A stretch of DNA of 64,000 nucleotides from JAHEME01 sp034435035 (GCA_034435035.1 DAOTXW010000068.1:62001-126000), one strand, 5' to 3'; counted from the first letter of the stretch, positions 24,837 to 33,641 are shown. A program made the numbers and translations. Notes: a model not told the origin generated them from the letters alone.

Positions 24837-25946
24837 ATGAGCACAGACAAGCAGCGCGTCGCCGTGGCAATGAGCGGCGGTGTTGACAGTTCGGTGGCAG
24901 CAGCCCTGCTGGTGAAGCAGGGCTTCGATGTGTTTGGGATCATGCTGCGCCTGTGGTCAGAGCCCGGCCTTGCCGCCAGCAGACGAGACAACCGATGCTG
25001 CACCCGCGACCAGATGCTGGACGCGCACTTTGTCGCACAGAGGCTGGGCATTCCCTTTGAGGTCATTGATGCCCGCGACGTGTTCAAGGCCGAGGTGGTG
25101 GATCGCTTCATTGCCAGCTACAGCGCCGGCAATACCCCCAACCCGTGCCTGGCGTGTAACCGGCATATCCGCTTCACCCTGCTACTCAATGAGGCGCTGT
25201 CGCGCGGCGCAACCCATCTGGCCACCGGTCACTATGCACGGGTCACTCGAAGCGCATTGGGGGAATACGAGCTGTACTGCGGTGCGGATTCTGCCAAGGA
25301 TCAGAGTTACGTGCTCAGTGTATTGACACAGCAGCAGCTGGCACATGCCCTGTTCCCGCTTGGCGATTACACCAAAGCAGAAGTGCGCGGCCTGGCCGAA
25401 AGTTTTGGTCTACCTGTAGCTGGCAAGCGGGAGAGCCAGGATCTGTGCTTCGTGATGGATGGAGACTACCGCCGCTTTCTCAGGGAGAGAGCGCCCCGGG
25501 CCAGCGAGCCCGGGCCGATTCGGCGACGTGAAGGTACCGTGATTGGGCAGCATACCGGCCTCGCCAACTACACCATTGGCCAGCGCAAGGGGATCGGCAT
25601 CAGCGCGCCTGAGCCGTTGTATGTGCTGAGTAAGGATGGGCTGACGAATTCACTGATCGTCGGCGTGCGGGATGAGCTGGGAGCTGACTACTTCCGGGCT
25701 GGGGAGATCAACTGGATTTCCGGGCGCCCACCGCGGGAGCGCTGCCGCCTGGCCGTCAAGACACGATACAAAGCCCAGCCCATCGCTGCAGATGTCGTGG
25801 CTGTGGGTGATCAGGAGGCTGAGGTGTGGCTAGAAGCCCCCATCTCTGATATTACACCGGGTCAGGGCGCAGTCTTCTACGACGGTGACCGAGTCATCGG
25901 GTGCGGGATCATCAGCGCCGCTAACGGCCGCCCAGCATCCAGGTGA
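24837..25946 (+). CDS. mnmA: tRNA-specific 2-thiouridylase
   Basis: MnmA thiolates U34 of Lys, Glu and Gln tRNAs, using sulfur passed on from a cysteine desulfurase. The PP-loop AMSGGVDSSVAAALL is near residue 10; the catalytic Cys pair lies in NPCLACNRHIRF and SQDLCFV. GHYAR and KDQSYVLS are also typical. Length of 369 residues is normal. The end overlaps the convergent prepilin peptidase gene by 26 bases. Confidence 0.96.
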   Translation: MSTDKQRVAVAMSGGVDSSVAAALLVKQGFDVFGIMLRLWSEPGLAASRRDNRCCTRDQMLDAHFVAQRLGIPFEVIDARDVFKAEVVDRFIASYSAGNTPNPCLACNRHIRFTLLLNEALSRGATHLATGHYARVTRSALGEYELYCGADSAKDQSYVLSVLTQQQLAHALFPLGDYTKAEVRGLAESFGLPVAGKRESQDLCFVMDGDYRRFLRERAPRASEPGPIRRREGTVIGQHTGLANYTIGQRKGIGISAPEPLYVLSKDGLTNSLIVGVRDELGADYFRAGEINWISGRPPRERCRLAVKTRYKAQPIAADVVAVGDQEAEVWLEAPISDITPGQGAVFYDGDRVIGCGIISAANGRPASR

Positions 25947-26685
25947 TGATTTGTTCTCCCCATAGCAGCATCAGCGCTGCCGCCGCGACTATAGCGGGGC
26001 CATAGGGAATCGCCAGATGCGGGTCATGGCGACGCACAACAACCAGCCTGGCGATGAGATAGATGAATGCCATCGCTCCGCCGATCAGCACCATCAGGAC
26101 GAGCATATAGACAACAGCCGGATACCCTACCACAAGGCCGCAGAATGTGGCCAGGGTGACATCTCCAAACCCGAAGGCGACCTCCCGCACAGGCTCAGCC
26201 TTGCGCGCATTGACTAGAGACAGGTACACCGCCCCCAGCAGGAACACCGCCATCACGGCTATCTGCCCCACAGCATAGCCAACCAGGGCGTCCGCCAGCG
26301 AGATGCGGCGCGTTATTGCGATCTCGACGAGCGCCAGCACAAAGGCCGGCAGCATGATGACATTTAAGATCAAACGGTGCTCTATGTCGATCACAGCGAT
26401 CAGCAAGAAAAGCGCAAGATAGAGAATAATCGCCCAGGAAGGGGCGCCGCCGTCTGCACGGGCAGCTGCCACAGATGCGGCTGTGAGCGCGACAAGGACC
26501 ATAAGAAATCGGGGAGATGCCAGCCTGCTGAAGAACCCCGGCGCCGGCGCTGGCGTCTGCTGAGACTCCGGATCCTGAAGATCATTGGCATCGTCCATCC
26601 GATGCCGTGGCAGGACATCGGCAAGGATGTTGATGACTATCGCAAGGATCACGCCTGCTGCTGCAGCCAGAACTATCGTGGCCAT
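25921..26685 (-). CDS. Type IV prepilin peptidase-like aspartic protease (A24), lacking the methylase domain
   Basis: Membrane aspartic protease of family A24. The two catalytic Asp lie in AVIDIEHRLI and GFGDVTLATF, and IPYGP near the end is typical of the family. The N-terminal CxxC zinc/methyltransferase domain of full prepilin peptidases is absent; instead there is one membrane segment and a Pro/Ala linker. No pilin or secretion genes are in the window. It might process pilin-like or other prepilin signals encoded elsewhere. Confidence 0.85.
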   Translation of the reverse strand: MATIVLAAAAGVILAIVINILADVLPRHRMDDANDLQDPESQQTPAPAPGFFSRLASPRFLMVLVALTAASVAAARADGGAPSWAIILYLALFLLIAVIDIEHRLILNVIMLPAFVLALVEIAITRRISLADALVGYAVGQIAVMAVFLLGAVYLSLVNARKAEPVREVAFGFGDVTLATFCGLVVGYPAVVYMLVLMVLIGGAMAFIYLIARLVVVRRHDPHLAIPYGPAIVAAAALMLLWGEQIITWMLGGR

Positions 26686-26727
26686 AGGACCTCGCCGGAC
26701 GAAACAGGATCAAAGACGTAGAGACCT

Positions 26728-26736
26728 ATTCTACCA
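26728..26736 (-). promoter_or_regulatory. Candidate extended -10 promoter of the prepilin peptidase gene
   Basis: On the minus strand TGG-TAGAAT lies about 43 bases upstream of the ATG. No clear -35 was found. Confidence 0.35.
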
Positions 26737-26752
26737 CACGTACACGCGCTTA

Positions 26753-26781
26753 TTGCCGGCTCTCAGACGGAGTGCTACACT
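26753..26781 (+). promoter_or_regulatory. Candidate sigma-70 promoter of the receptor lipoprotein gene
   Basis: TTGCCG at 26753-26758, a 17-base spacer and TACACT at 26776-26781 preceded by TGC (extended -10). It lies 33 bases upstream of the ATG. Confidence 0.55.
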
Positions 26782-26814
26782 GCTGCCATCACTCACTGCG
26801 CCGGGGAGCGATCG

Positions 26815-28017
26815 ATGCGCTATCCTACAGCAACCATTTGTCTTGCCGTATCTCTGCTGGCGCCTGTGCTTGCTGCCTGCCGAGCGCCAGCAGCCTCACC
26901 AACGACTATTGAGGATCCTTACGGGGTGATAGAAATCCAGCCTTTTCAGGACATACGCGTGGCGCTGGTGAGTGCCAGTGGCGATGATGGAATCGGCTCT
27001 GAAGGTATTGAATTGCTGAGGGGGGCACAGCTGGCTGTTGAAGCCTATGGCAGTATCAAGTCATTCGACGTAGAAATTGAGAGCATCAATGTGCAGTGTT
27101 CAGAGGCAGGGGGCCGATCCATGGCGCTGATTGCAGCCGCCGACAACCGTATTGTTGCTGTGTTGGGCCCTCACTGCTCTGAAGCCTGTGCTGCCAGCCT
27201 GCCGCTGTTGGATGACGCCGGCCTGACAGCGATTTCCCCGGCCTGCAGCGCCCCTCTTTTGACAGATTCCGCTGCTCACAATGATGCATTTTTGCGCACC
27301 ATCTACAACGACACTGTGGAAGCAGAAACAGCCGCGCAGTTCGCCTATCTGGAGTTGGGAGCCCGCCGCGCGGCGATCATCCATGACGGGACGCTGGACA
27401 CAGAGCCCCTTGCGTCTGCCTTTGCCGCGGCATTCGGGGCACTCGGGGGAAATATCGCGGATACGCTGACTATCGAGCGGGGAAACGCTGATTGGTCAAC
27501 AATCCTCTGGGCCATCTTGGCGGCTGATGTTGACCTGATCTACGCACCCCTGCTCGCCGATGATGGGGTTCGACTGGCGCAGGCACAGAGGGTATCCGAG
27601 CTGTCCGAAGTCCCGCTTCTGGGGGGACGACACTTTGCGAGTGCGTGGTTTGCCAGCCAGGTAACCAGCGAGACTCGCATCTTTGCAAGCGCCCCTAATC
27701 CACAGGGCAGCCGGATGGAGGAGTTACGCCAGCAGTATGAGGCAGCCTTTCAGACTCCACCCGGGAGCTCACTGGTCGCCCACAGCTACGATGCAACATC
27801 GATGCTGTTGGCGGCAATCGACCAGGCATCAACCCTTGGCAGCAACCGCGTCCTGCTTATTGGCCGGCTGGCATTGAGGCAGGCGCTGTACAGGACTGCC
27901 GCGCTGCCCGGGGCTGCCAGCAGCATCACCTGCACCTCGCTTGGCGAGTGCACTCTGAGCAGCGCAGCCATTCTGGAACTCCGCGCCGGGGCATGGGCAC
28001 CTGCCTACATCCCGTAA
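26815..28017 (+). CDS. Receptor-type periplasmic ligand-binding lipoprotein (branched-chain amino acid ABC receptor family)
   Basis: A lipoprotein signal ends in VLAAC. The rest matches the two-lobed Peripla_BP_6 (LivJ-like) fold: RVALVSASGDDGIGSEGIELLRGAQLAVE, an AVLGPHCSEACAASLPLL segment where relatives have a GP-x-S-x-x-V motif, SPACSAPLL, and LEAYxA-like later segments such as SYDATSMLLAAID. Extra Cys near residues 99-142 may form disulfides. No permease or ATPase genes are adjacent, so it may be an orphan receptor or sensor. It is convergent with plsY. Confidence 0.82.
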   Translation: MRYPTATICLAVSLLAPVLAACRAPAASPTTIEDPYGVIEIQPFQDIRVALVSASGDDGIGSEGIELLRGAQLAVEAYGSIKSFDVEIESINVQCSEAGGRSMALIAAADNRIVAVLGPHCSEACAASLPLLDDAGLTAISPACSAPLLTDSAAHNDAFLRTIYNDTVEAETAAQFAYLELGARRAAIIHDGTLDTEPLASAFAAAFGALGGNIADTLTIERGNADWSTILWAILAADVDLIYAPLLADDGVRLAQAQRVSELSEVPLLGGRHFASAWFASQVTSETRIFASAPNPQGSRMEELRQQYEAAFQTPPGSSLVAHSYDATSMLLAAIDQASTLGSNRVLLIGRLALRQALYRTAALPGAASSITCTSLGECTLSSAAILELRAGAWAPAYIP

Positions 28018-28041
28018 CAAGGCGACATGCACAGGGCACCG

Positions 28042-28686
28042 TCAGCCCACCGGTGGCTGAGGCTCCTGGCGCCGGCTCAGCGACACACGATGTTCTGTTC
28101 CAGCGATCAGCCGCCGATAGTTGGGGATCAGCGCTACAGCCGTCAGGATCATCGTCACCGCCGCATAGGCTATATATTCGCCAGGTTGCCCCAGCACGGC
28201 CGTCCGGATCACGAAGATTCCCAGAATGATCAATGAGGCGGCGGTTGAGGCGACAGATGCATAACCGGTCGTAAACACGATCACCGGCACGATCGGGATG
28301 AGAATGGCGGCAGTCCAGGGCCAGAGCGCTGTAGCAGCGCCCGCATTGGGCCCTGTCCCCGCGCCCCCCTTGAAGCGCAGAAAGATCGGCCAGTTGTGTC
28401 CGGCTACTGCGGCCGTGGCACACAGCGCCTTGAGCAGGGGTTCCCCCCCGCTCACTTGATGTGCCAGCCAGACGGCCGCGAAGCCCTTAGCCATATCCCC
28501 AAGGCCGGTCAGAATGCCAGCCGCCGCACCGGCAGCGCGGAAGGCATTGGTTCCCCCGGTGCGGCCGCTGCCAACCGATCTGATATCCCGTCCGCTTACC
28601 AGCCGGACGACGAACAGGCCAACCGGCAGACTGCCGATGAGATAGGCACCAGCGACGGTGCCTGCGTAGAGCAGGATGTCTGACAT
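28042..28686 (-). CDS. plsY: PlsY-like glycerol-3-phosphate acyltransferase with variant motifs
   Basis: PlsY moves an acyl group from acyl phosphate to glycerol 3-phosphate in the membrane. The 214-residue protein has the family topology and motifs, but with changes: GSGRTGGTNAFR replaces GSGNxGATNxLR, and FKGGAGTGPN replaces FKGGKG. The second change removes a conserved Lys near the active site, so activity or substrate could differ. The C-terminal tail is basic and Pro-rich. Assignment to the family is firm; PlsY activity is less so. Confidence 0.82.
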   Translation of the reverse strand: MSDILLYAGTVAGAYLIGSLPVGLFVVRLVSGRDIRSVGSGRTGGTNAFRAAGAAAGILTGLGDMAKGFAAVWLAHQVSGGEPLLKALCATAAVAGHNWPIFLRFKGGAGTGPNAGAATALWPWTAAILIPIVPVIVFTTGYASVASTAASLIILGIFVIRTAVLGQPGEYIAYAAVTMILTAVALIPNYRRLIAGTEHRVSLSRRQEPQPPVG

Positions 28687-28709
28687 ACTGTCTTATCCTC
28701 TGGCGTGCT

Positions 28710-29144
28710 TCAGATCGGAGCAGAGTTTTCGAGCATCAATTCGACCTCTGCAACAAGGCCACCCGAGATCCGGAAAGCCCGCGCGCTGCAGTTCTGACCA
28801 TTATAACCCGGCACGATGATCAGGTGGATCGCCTCCGGGTAAGCCGCCAGAGCGACATCGGACAGAGAAGGATCCGTCCGGCTGCCTGGTGGGTGCGAGT
28901 GATAGATCCCTACTATCTCCCAGCCCAGCGCATCGATTTCCAGCATCGCCCTGATCTGCTCCCCCGGATCCATCACAAAGCTGGCATCCGGTGATGTAGA
29001 CACGTTGCGTATCGGGTAGATCCGTTCGACGCGCCCCCCTGCCCCACCAAGGAGTCCGCATGACTCGCGCCACCTGTCCGCGATCACGTGAGATTGAATC
29101 GCGGCCAGCTGCTCTTGCGTCAGGACCAGACAGTGATCCGTCAC
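28710..29144 (-). CDS. M67-family JAMM/MPN metallopeptidase
   Basis: The 144-residue protein has a complete JAMM zinc motif: Glu in ESCGLLGG, then YHSHPPGSRTDPSLSD, which gives the HxHP...SxxD pattern. Bacterial members remove C-terminal residues from ubiquitin-like sulfur carriers or release cysteine from CysO-type proteins. No ThiS/MoaD-like gene is adjacent, so the substrate is unknown. The start is GTG. It lies 23 bases upstream of plsY on the same strand, so they probably share a transcript. Confidence 0.88.
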   Translation of the reverse strand: MTDHCLVLTQEQLAAIQSHVIADRWRESCGLLGGAGGRVERIYPIRNVSTSPDASFVMDPGEQIRAMLEIDALGWEIVGIYHSHPPGSRTDPSLSDVALAAYPEAIHLIIVPGYNGQNCSARAFRISGGLVAEVELMLENSAPI

Positions 29145-29180
29145 AGCTCTGTTGCTCTCGCTACTTCAGTTGCGGGTGTA

Positions 29181-29223
29181 TGGTATAATCAAACATGATT
29201 TCGAATACCCTAAACCTCGGGTA
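29181..29223 (+). promoter_or_regulatory. Extended -10 promoter and candidate operator of the DtxR-type regulator
   Basis: TGG-TATAAT at 29181-29189 forms an extended -10. Downstream, TACCC and GGGTA (29206-29210 and 29219-29223) form an inverted repeat with an 8-base centre. It would lie at about +10 to +27 of the transcript, a position suited to repression. Binding by the gene's own product is inference. Confidence 0.45.
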
Positions 29224-29230
29224 GGACAGT

Positions 29231-29887
29231 GTGATCACTAGAGAGCGTGAAGACTACCTCAAAGCCATCTACCACCTTCAGCAGGAGGAGTCTCCTGTTC
29301 GCACCACATCCATAGCACGCGCGCTCGGAGTGGAGCCAGCGTCGGTGACCGGTGTGATCAAGCGATTGGCTGAACTCAATTATTTGGAACACCAGCCATA
29401 TCATGGAGTGACGCTCACCCGCACCGGGGAAAAAGTCGCACTCGAGATGATTCGGCACCATCGTCTGATCGAGCTCTATCTGATTACCGCGCTGGGATAC
29501 AGCTGGGACGAGGTCCATGACGAGGCTGAACGTCTGGAGCATGCTGTGTCGCCGCTGTTCATCGCGCGTGTTGATGCGCTACTGGGATATCCCGAGATCG
29601 ATCCCCACGGATCGCCAATCCCTACCCAGGATGGTAGCGTCGCGCCAGGCAAAGGCACTCGCCTGAGCGAGCTGCGCGAGGGCCAGCAGGGTCAGATTAC
29701 CCGCGTTAATGATGCAGATCCCGGACTCCTGCGCTATCTGGCATCGATGAGCATCCGGCCAGGCATAGCGGTTACTGTCATCAGTGTCGCTCCGTACGGC
29801 GGGCCGATCCGCCTCCGGGTAGAAGAAGTTGAACACCTGCTGGGCACCCAGGCCGCTGAGCAGATCTTCGTAGACCTGAATAGCTAG
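29231..29887 (+). CDS. DtxR/MntR-family metal-dependent regulator, manganese-type ligands
   Basis: The N-terminal winged helix (SIARALGVEPASVTGVIKRL) and dimer domain are followed by a C-terminal FeoA-like SH3 domain (about residues 140-218). Metal-site residues read Asp8, His77, Glu100, Glu103 and His104. The position that is Cys102 in iron-type DtxR is Glu here, as in manganese-sensing MntR. The start is GTG with an AGGA site. A Mn-type superoxide dismutase is encoded 2 kb away, in keeping with manganese control. Regulated targets are not proven. Confidence 0.88.
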   Translation: MITREREDYLKAIYHLQQEESPVRTTSIARALGVEPASVTGVIKRLAELNYLEHQPYHGVTLTRTGEKVALEMIRHHRLIELYLITALGYSWDEVHDEAERLEHAVSPLFIARVDALLGYPEIDPHGSPIPTQDGSVAPGKGTRLSELREGQQGQITRVNDADPGLLRYLASMSIRPGIAVTVISVAPYGGPIRLRVEEVEHLLGTQAAEQIFVDLNS

Positions 29888-29916
29888 CAAGCCAACGCTC
29901 TTCTCACTCCTGGACG

Positions 29917-31350
29917 CTACCTCATCAGGCCACCGGAAGTCATACGCCGGGCATCCAGCAACCGATCAATCTCTTCAGCTGTCAGATAGCCCTTCTCCAG
30001 CACAATCTCGCGAATGGGGCGATCACTGGCCATAGCCTCCCTGGCAACCTCTGCGCCCTTTTGATATCCGATGATCGGGTTGAGCGCCGTGACCAAGATG
30101 GCATTGCGCGCCAGCCAGCCCTGGGCTCTCTCACGGTTGGCCGTGATCCCGGCAACTGCTTTCACGCGGAAGATCCGCAGAGCATTGATCAGGATATCCA
30201 TCATCTGAAACAGGTTATACCCCATGACAGGCATCATCACATTGAGTTCGAGCTGCCCGGCTTGCCCGCACAGCATGACTGCCAGATCATTGCCCATGAT
30301 ATGATACATCGCCTGGTTCACCATCTCAGCGATGCTGGGATTCACCTTCCCCGGCATGATACTGGAGCCAGGCTGCACGGCAGGCATCGTGATCTCCGCC
30401 AGGCCGGTGGACGGCCCACTGGCCAGCAGGCGCAGGTCGTTAGCGATGCGCGTCACATCCTGTGCCAGGGTGCGCAGCGCGCCGCTGAAGTGAACCAGAT
30501 CCTGCATCGACTGCATGGACTCAAAGAGATTATCGGAGGGTTCGAGCTCGAGGCCGGTGATGCGCTCCAACACAGTAATCATACGGCCGTGATATTCTTC
30601 ATGGGCGTTCAGGCCGCTACCGATCGCCGTTCCGCCAATTCCAAGCCGGCGCAGGCTCTGCGCGGCCTCAACGATCTTGTCGGTGTTGCGCTCAATCGCC
30701 CTGGCGTACGCGCCAAATTCCTGCCCCAGCCGTACCGGGACTGCATCCTGCAGATGGGTGCGCCCTGATTTTACGATGTCGTCGAACTCGACGCTTTTCT
30801 CACGGAATGCGCCGGCCAGTTCGTCCAGTGCCTCGGTCAACTCATCCAGCCGCCACAAGCAGCCAAGACGCAGCGCAGTGGGAACGGTATCGTTGGTCGA
30901 CTGCGCCATGTTGACATGGTCATTTGGGTGAACTGGCCTGACGGGATCATCCAGCCGGTAGCCGAGAATCTGGTTAGCGCGCCCTGCAATCACCTCGTTG
31001 GTGTTCATATGGTGCGAGGTACCCGCACCGGCCTGGAAGGGATCAACGACAAACTGATCGTCCCAGCGGCCTTCCAGGACTTCATCAGACGCCTGCATGA
31101 TGGCGGCAGCGATCGAGTCGCCGGTCACCGTCGTTTCGCCTGCCTGCTTGTCTTTGAAGAGACCCAGGCTGAGGTTGACCTCGGCGGCGGCCCGCTTGAT
31201 GGCAGCCATGGCCCAGATGAACGCGCGGTACTGCTTAAGGCCCGAGATGGGGAAGTTCTCGACCGCCCGCTGAGTCTGGGCAGCATAGAGCGCATCAGCG
31301 GGAACGGACAGCTCCCCCAGCGAGTCTTTCTCAACGCGATAGTTTGTCAT
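29917..31350 (-). CDS. aspA: Aspartate ammonia-lyase (aspartase/fumarase superfamily)
   Basis: The 477-residue protein has the superfamily signature GSSIMPGKVNP, plus AGAGTSHHMNTNEVIA, NDHVNMAQSTNDT and SGRTHLQDAVPV. The part after the signature (VNQAMYHIMGND, then AGQLELNVM) reads closer to aspartase than to class II fumarase, where CEALTM follows. The GRTH and NDHVN parts are shared by both. Aspartase reversibly splits aspartate into fumarate and ammonia; fumarase hydrates fumarate. Aspartase is preferred but fumarase cannot be excluded. A GGAGAGGA ribosome site precedes the ATG. Confidence 0.85.
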   Translation of the reverse strand: MTNYRVEKDSLGELSVPADALYAAQTQRAVENFPISGLKQYRAFIWAMAAIKRAAAEVNLSLGLFKDKQAGETTVTGDSIAAAIMQASDEVLEGRWDDQFVVDPFQAGAGTSHHMNTNEVIAGRANQILGYRLDDPVRPVHPNDHVNMAQSTNDTVPTALRLGCLWRLDELTEALDELAGAFREKSVEFDDIVKSGRTHLQDAVPVRLGQEFGAYARAIERNTDKIVEAAQSLRRLGIGGTAIGSGLNAHEEYHGRMITVLERITGLELEPSDNLFESMQSMQDLVHFSGALRTLAQDVTRIANDLRLLASGPSTGLAEITMPAVQPGSSIMPGKVNPSIAEMVNQAMYHIMGNDLAVMLCGQAGQLELNVMMPVMGYNLFQMMDILINALRIFRVKAVAGITANRERAQGWLARNAILVTALNPIIGYQKGAEVAREAMASDRPIREIVLEKGYLTAEEIDRLLDARRMTSGGLMR

Positions 31351-31382
31351 TTCAGATCCTCTCCCTGACGTCCCCGGCGGTC

Positions 31383-31417
31383 AAAAATGGCAGGAGCAGC
31401 GCGCGCTGCTCCTGCCA
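31383..31417 (-). terminator. Intrinsic terminator downstream of the ferredoxin gene
   Basis: A perfect 30-bp palindrome (31388-31417) is followed on the minus strand by five T (31383-31387). This is a standard rho-independent terminator for leftward transcription from sodA and the ferredoxin gene. Confidence 0.85.
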
Positions 31418-31439
31418 GGTCCGGATCGAGGATCAGGGC

Positions 31440-31790
31440 CTACGCAACTGCATCGTAGCCCGGCCCCTTCTGATAGAAGTCATAGTTGAAGCGGATGTCC
31501 GGCGTGAGATCCACCACTTCGCCGCCTGTAGCCTTGAAGCGCTTCTTGGTATCGTGTGGCATCAATTCCTGGCCCGCCTTCATGGTGTAGGCAGAGGGGA
31601 CTTCATCTTCCATGAAGATCGCCTCATACGGGCACTCCGGGATGCACGCACCACAGTCGATACAGGTGTCCGGGTCGATGTAAAACCACGGCCATTCGGC
31701 TTCAGGCTGGCCTCCTACGATGCACTCCACTGGGCAGACTTCCACGCAGGCACCGTCGCGGAGGCAGAGGCTGGTGATTATGTGCGTCAT
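31440..31790 (-). CDS. Two-cluster ferredoxin (4Fe-4S type)
   Basis: Small electron carrier of 116 residues. The first Cys set is C9, C15, C19 and C23 (CLRDGACVEVCPVEC); the second is C43, C46, C49 and C53 (CIDCGACIPECP). The second set binds a 4Fe-4S cluster; the spacing of the first set could hold a 3Fe-4S or 4Fe-4S cluster. A C-terminal extension of about 55 residues follows. It lies 49 bases downstream of sodA on the same strand and ends at a strong terminator. Redox partner unknown. Confidence 0.9.
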   Translation of the reverse strand: MTHIITSLCLRDGACVEVCPVECIVGGQPEAEWPWFYIDPDTCIDCGACIPECPYEAIFMEDEVPSAYTMKAGQELMPHDTKKRFKATGGEVVDLTPDIRFNYDFYQKGPGYDAVA

Positions 31791-31839
31791 AGGTCTGTTC
31801 TCCTCTGAGAGCTTCTTTGAATAAGGGACTGCTTACTGC

Positions 31840-32451
31840 TCATCGGGCGGCGCTGAACCGCCGCGCAACCTCGTCCCAATTGACTACGTTCCACCAGGCC
31901 TCAACGTAGTCCGCCCGTCGATTCTGATACTTGAGATAGTAGGCGTGTTCCCAGACATCGATCCCAAGCAGCGGCGTCATTCCCTCCGAGAGCGGGTTAT
32001 CCTGGTTAGCCGTGCTGGTCACGACGAGCTTGCCACCTGCATCGAGCGCCAGCCATGCCCAGCCGCTGCCAAAGCGCCCCATCGCAGCCTTTGCCATCCG
32101 GTCCTTGAGCTCGGCAACGGATCCGAACTCGGTTTTGATCGCATCGGCCAGCGGGCCGGTAGGCTCACCCCCGCCCTTCGGGCTCATCAGCACCCAGAAC
32201 ATCGAGTGATTAACATGCCCGCCGCCATTATTGCGAACCGCGGCACGGATATCTTCGGGCACAGCATTTAGATCCTTGAGCAGGTCTTCAAGGTCTTTGT
32301 TATGCAGTTCAGGATGCTTATCCAGGGCAGCATTGAGGTTGGTTACATAGGCCTGATGATGCTTGCCATGATGAATGCGCATGGTTTGCTCATCAATGTG
32401 CGGTTCGAGGGCATCGAAATCATAGGGGAGAGACGGGAGTTCATAAGCCAT
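31840..32451 (-). CDS. sodA: Manganese-type superoxide dismutase
   Basis: Converts superoxide to hydrogen peroxide and oxygen. Metal ligands are in MRIHHGKHH, NHSMFW and DVWEHAYY. NNGGGHVNH and NQDNPL have the Gly and Gln typical of the manganese form; GSGWAWL is common to the family. The ATG at 32451 (MAYELPSLPYD) follows a GGAGG site; 22 upstream codons are unlikely. Length of 203 residues is standard. Its promoter lies about 130 bases upstream. Confidence 0.95.
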   Translation of the reverse strand: MAYELPSLPYDFDALEPHIDEQTMRIHHGKHHQAYVTNLNAALDKHPELHNKDLEDLLKDLNAVPEDIRAAVRNNGGGHVNHSMFWVLMSPKGGGEPTGPLADAIKTEFGSVAELKDRMAKAAMGRFGSGWAWLALDAGGKLVVTSTANQDNPLSEGMTPLLGIDVWEHAYYLKYQNRRADYVEAWWNVVNWDEVARRFSAAR

Positions 32452-32580
32452 CAGGGTTTCCTCCGGTAGCAACAGCTTGGAGAGCGTGCGAGGGCCGGCA
32501 TAGACCGCTTGGTGCACCTACATTGACCACCCATCCGGGGAATGTTAAGATGGTGCAGCCTCTTATAGCCATGCGATGTG

Positions 32581-32609
32581 ATTGTAGCCGTATTCAGAGA
32601 GCGAGTCAA
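32581..32609 (-). promoter_or_regulatory. Sigma-70 promoter of sodA
   Basis: On the minus strand, TTGACT (32604-32609), a 17-base spacer and TACAAT (32581-32586). This leaves a 5' leader of about 120 bases before the sodA ATG. Confidence 0.65.
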
Positions 32610-32687
32610 GAACGATTGGAGGCGGCCAGCCCGGTGAGGCGGCCATGGCACTGCGTGCGTAATCACAGCGGGTACCCGGGATTGCTC

Positions 32688-33629
32688 TTGAAACGACTGC
32701 TCGGCATGGGCCCAATCCTGCTGATCGGGGTGCTGGCTATGTCATCAGCCTCCATCATGATCCGGGCCGCCCAGGGTGAAGGCGCGCCTTCCCTCGTCAT
32801 TGCAGCCTATCGATTGACCGTGGCCACGCTCATCCTGACCTTCCCGGCTTTGCGCCAGCAAGCATGGCGGGAGTATGCTACACTTGGATGGCGAGAGATG
32901 TGCCTGCTCCTGCTGAGCGGTTTGCTGCTGGGTCTGCATTTCGCCACCTGGATCACGTCGCTGGAGCACACATCTGTTATCAGCTCGGTGGTGTTGGTCA
33001 CCACAACACCGCTGTGGATTGGCCTGATCAGCCCTCTGGTACTGGGTGAGCGGACATCAGGCAGCACCTGGATCGGGATGGGGATAGCGATGGCGGGAGG
33101 CATCATCATCGGCCTTGCAGATGACAGTCATGCCGCCGGGCGCATCCCTCTGCTTGGTGATGTGTTGGCGTTGGCTGGCGCTCTCTTCGCCGCCGGGTAT
33201 ATGCTGATCGGGCGCCGGGTGCGCAGCCAGCTAAGGCTGACAGCCTATCTGTGGCTGGTCTATGGCACCGCAGCCGCGGTGCTGATCTTCTTTGCCCTGA
33301 TGGCCCGTCAGCCGCTCACTGGCTACAGCCGACTGGCCGCTGCACTCATGATCGCCCTGGGCCTGGTGCCGCAGCTTATCGGCCATAGCGCTGCCAACTA
33401 TGCGCTGCGGCATCTGCCAGCTTCGGTGGTGGGAGTCACCGTGCTGGGAGAGCCGATCGGATCGACACTGCTGGCGGTGGCGATTCTGGGTGAGCTGCCA
33501 AGCAGCCTGCAGATAGTTGGCGCAGTGGTGATCCTGATAGGAATCGGCGCGGCTGCAACGGCAAGGGCACGCGACCCGGCGGCTGGCCTTGAGGCGCCCG
33601 CCGTTGCCCGCCGCTCTGATCGTACATAG
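32688..33629 (+). CDS. EamA/DMT-superfamily transporter
   Basis: The product has about ten hydrophobic segments in two EamA halves. The first half contains SSASIMIRAAQ and AAYRLTVATL, the second ends with GEPIGSTLLAVAILGE, the usual GEP-type signature of drug/metabolite exporters. Substrate unknown. The start is uncertain: TTG 32688 gives MKRLLGMGP, ATG 32706 is six codons later, and no strong ribosome site decides between them. It is divergent from sodA. Confidence 0.85.
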   Translation: MKRLLGMGPILLIGVLAMSSASIMIRAAQGEGAPSLVIAAYRLTVATLILTFPALRQQAWREYATLGWREMCLLLLSGLLLGLHFATWITSLEHTSVISSVVLVTTTPLWIGLISPLVLGERTSGSTWIGMGIAMAGGIIIGLADDSHAAGRIPLLGDVLALAGALFAAGYMLIGRRVRSQLRLTAYLWLVYGTAAAVLIFFALMARQPLTGYSRLAAALMIALGLVPQLIGHSAANYALRHLPASVVGVTVLGEPIGSTLLAVAILGELPSSLQIVGAVVILIGIGAAATARARDPAAGLEAPAVARRSDRT

Positions 33630-33641
33630 AGGAACAGGGAA

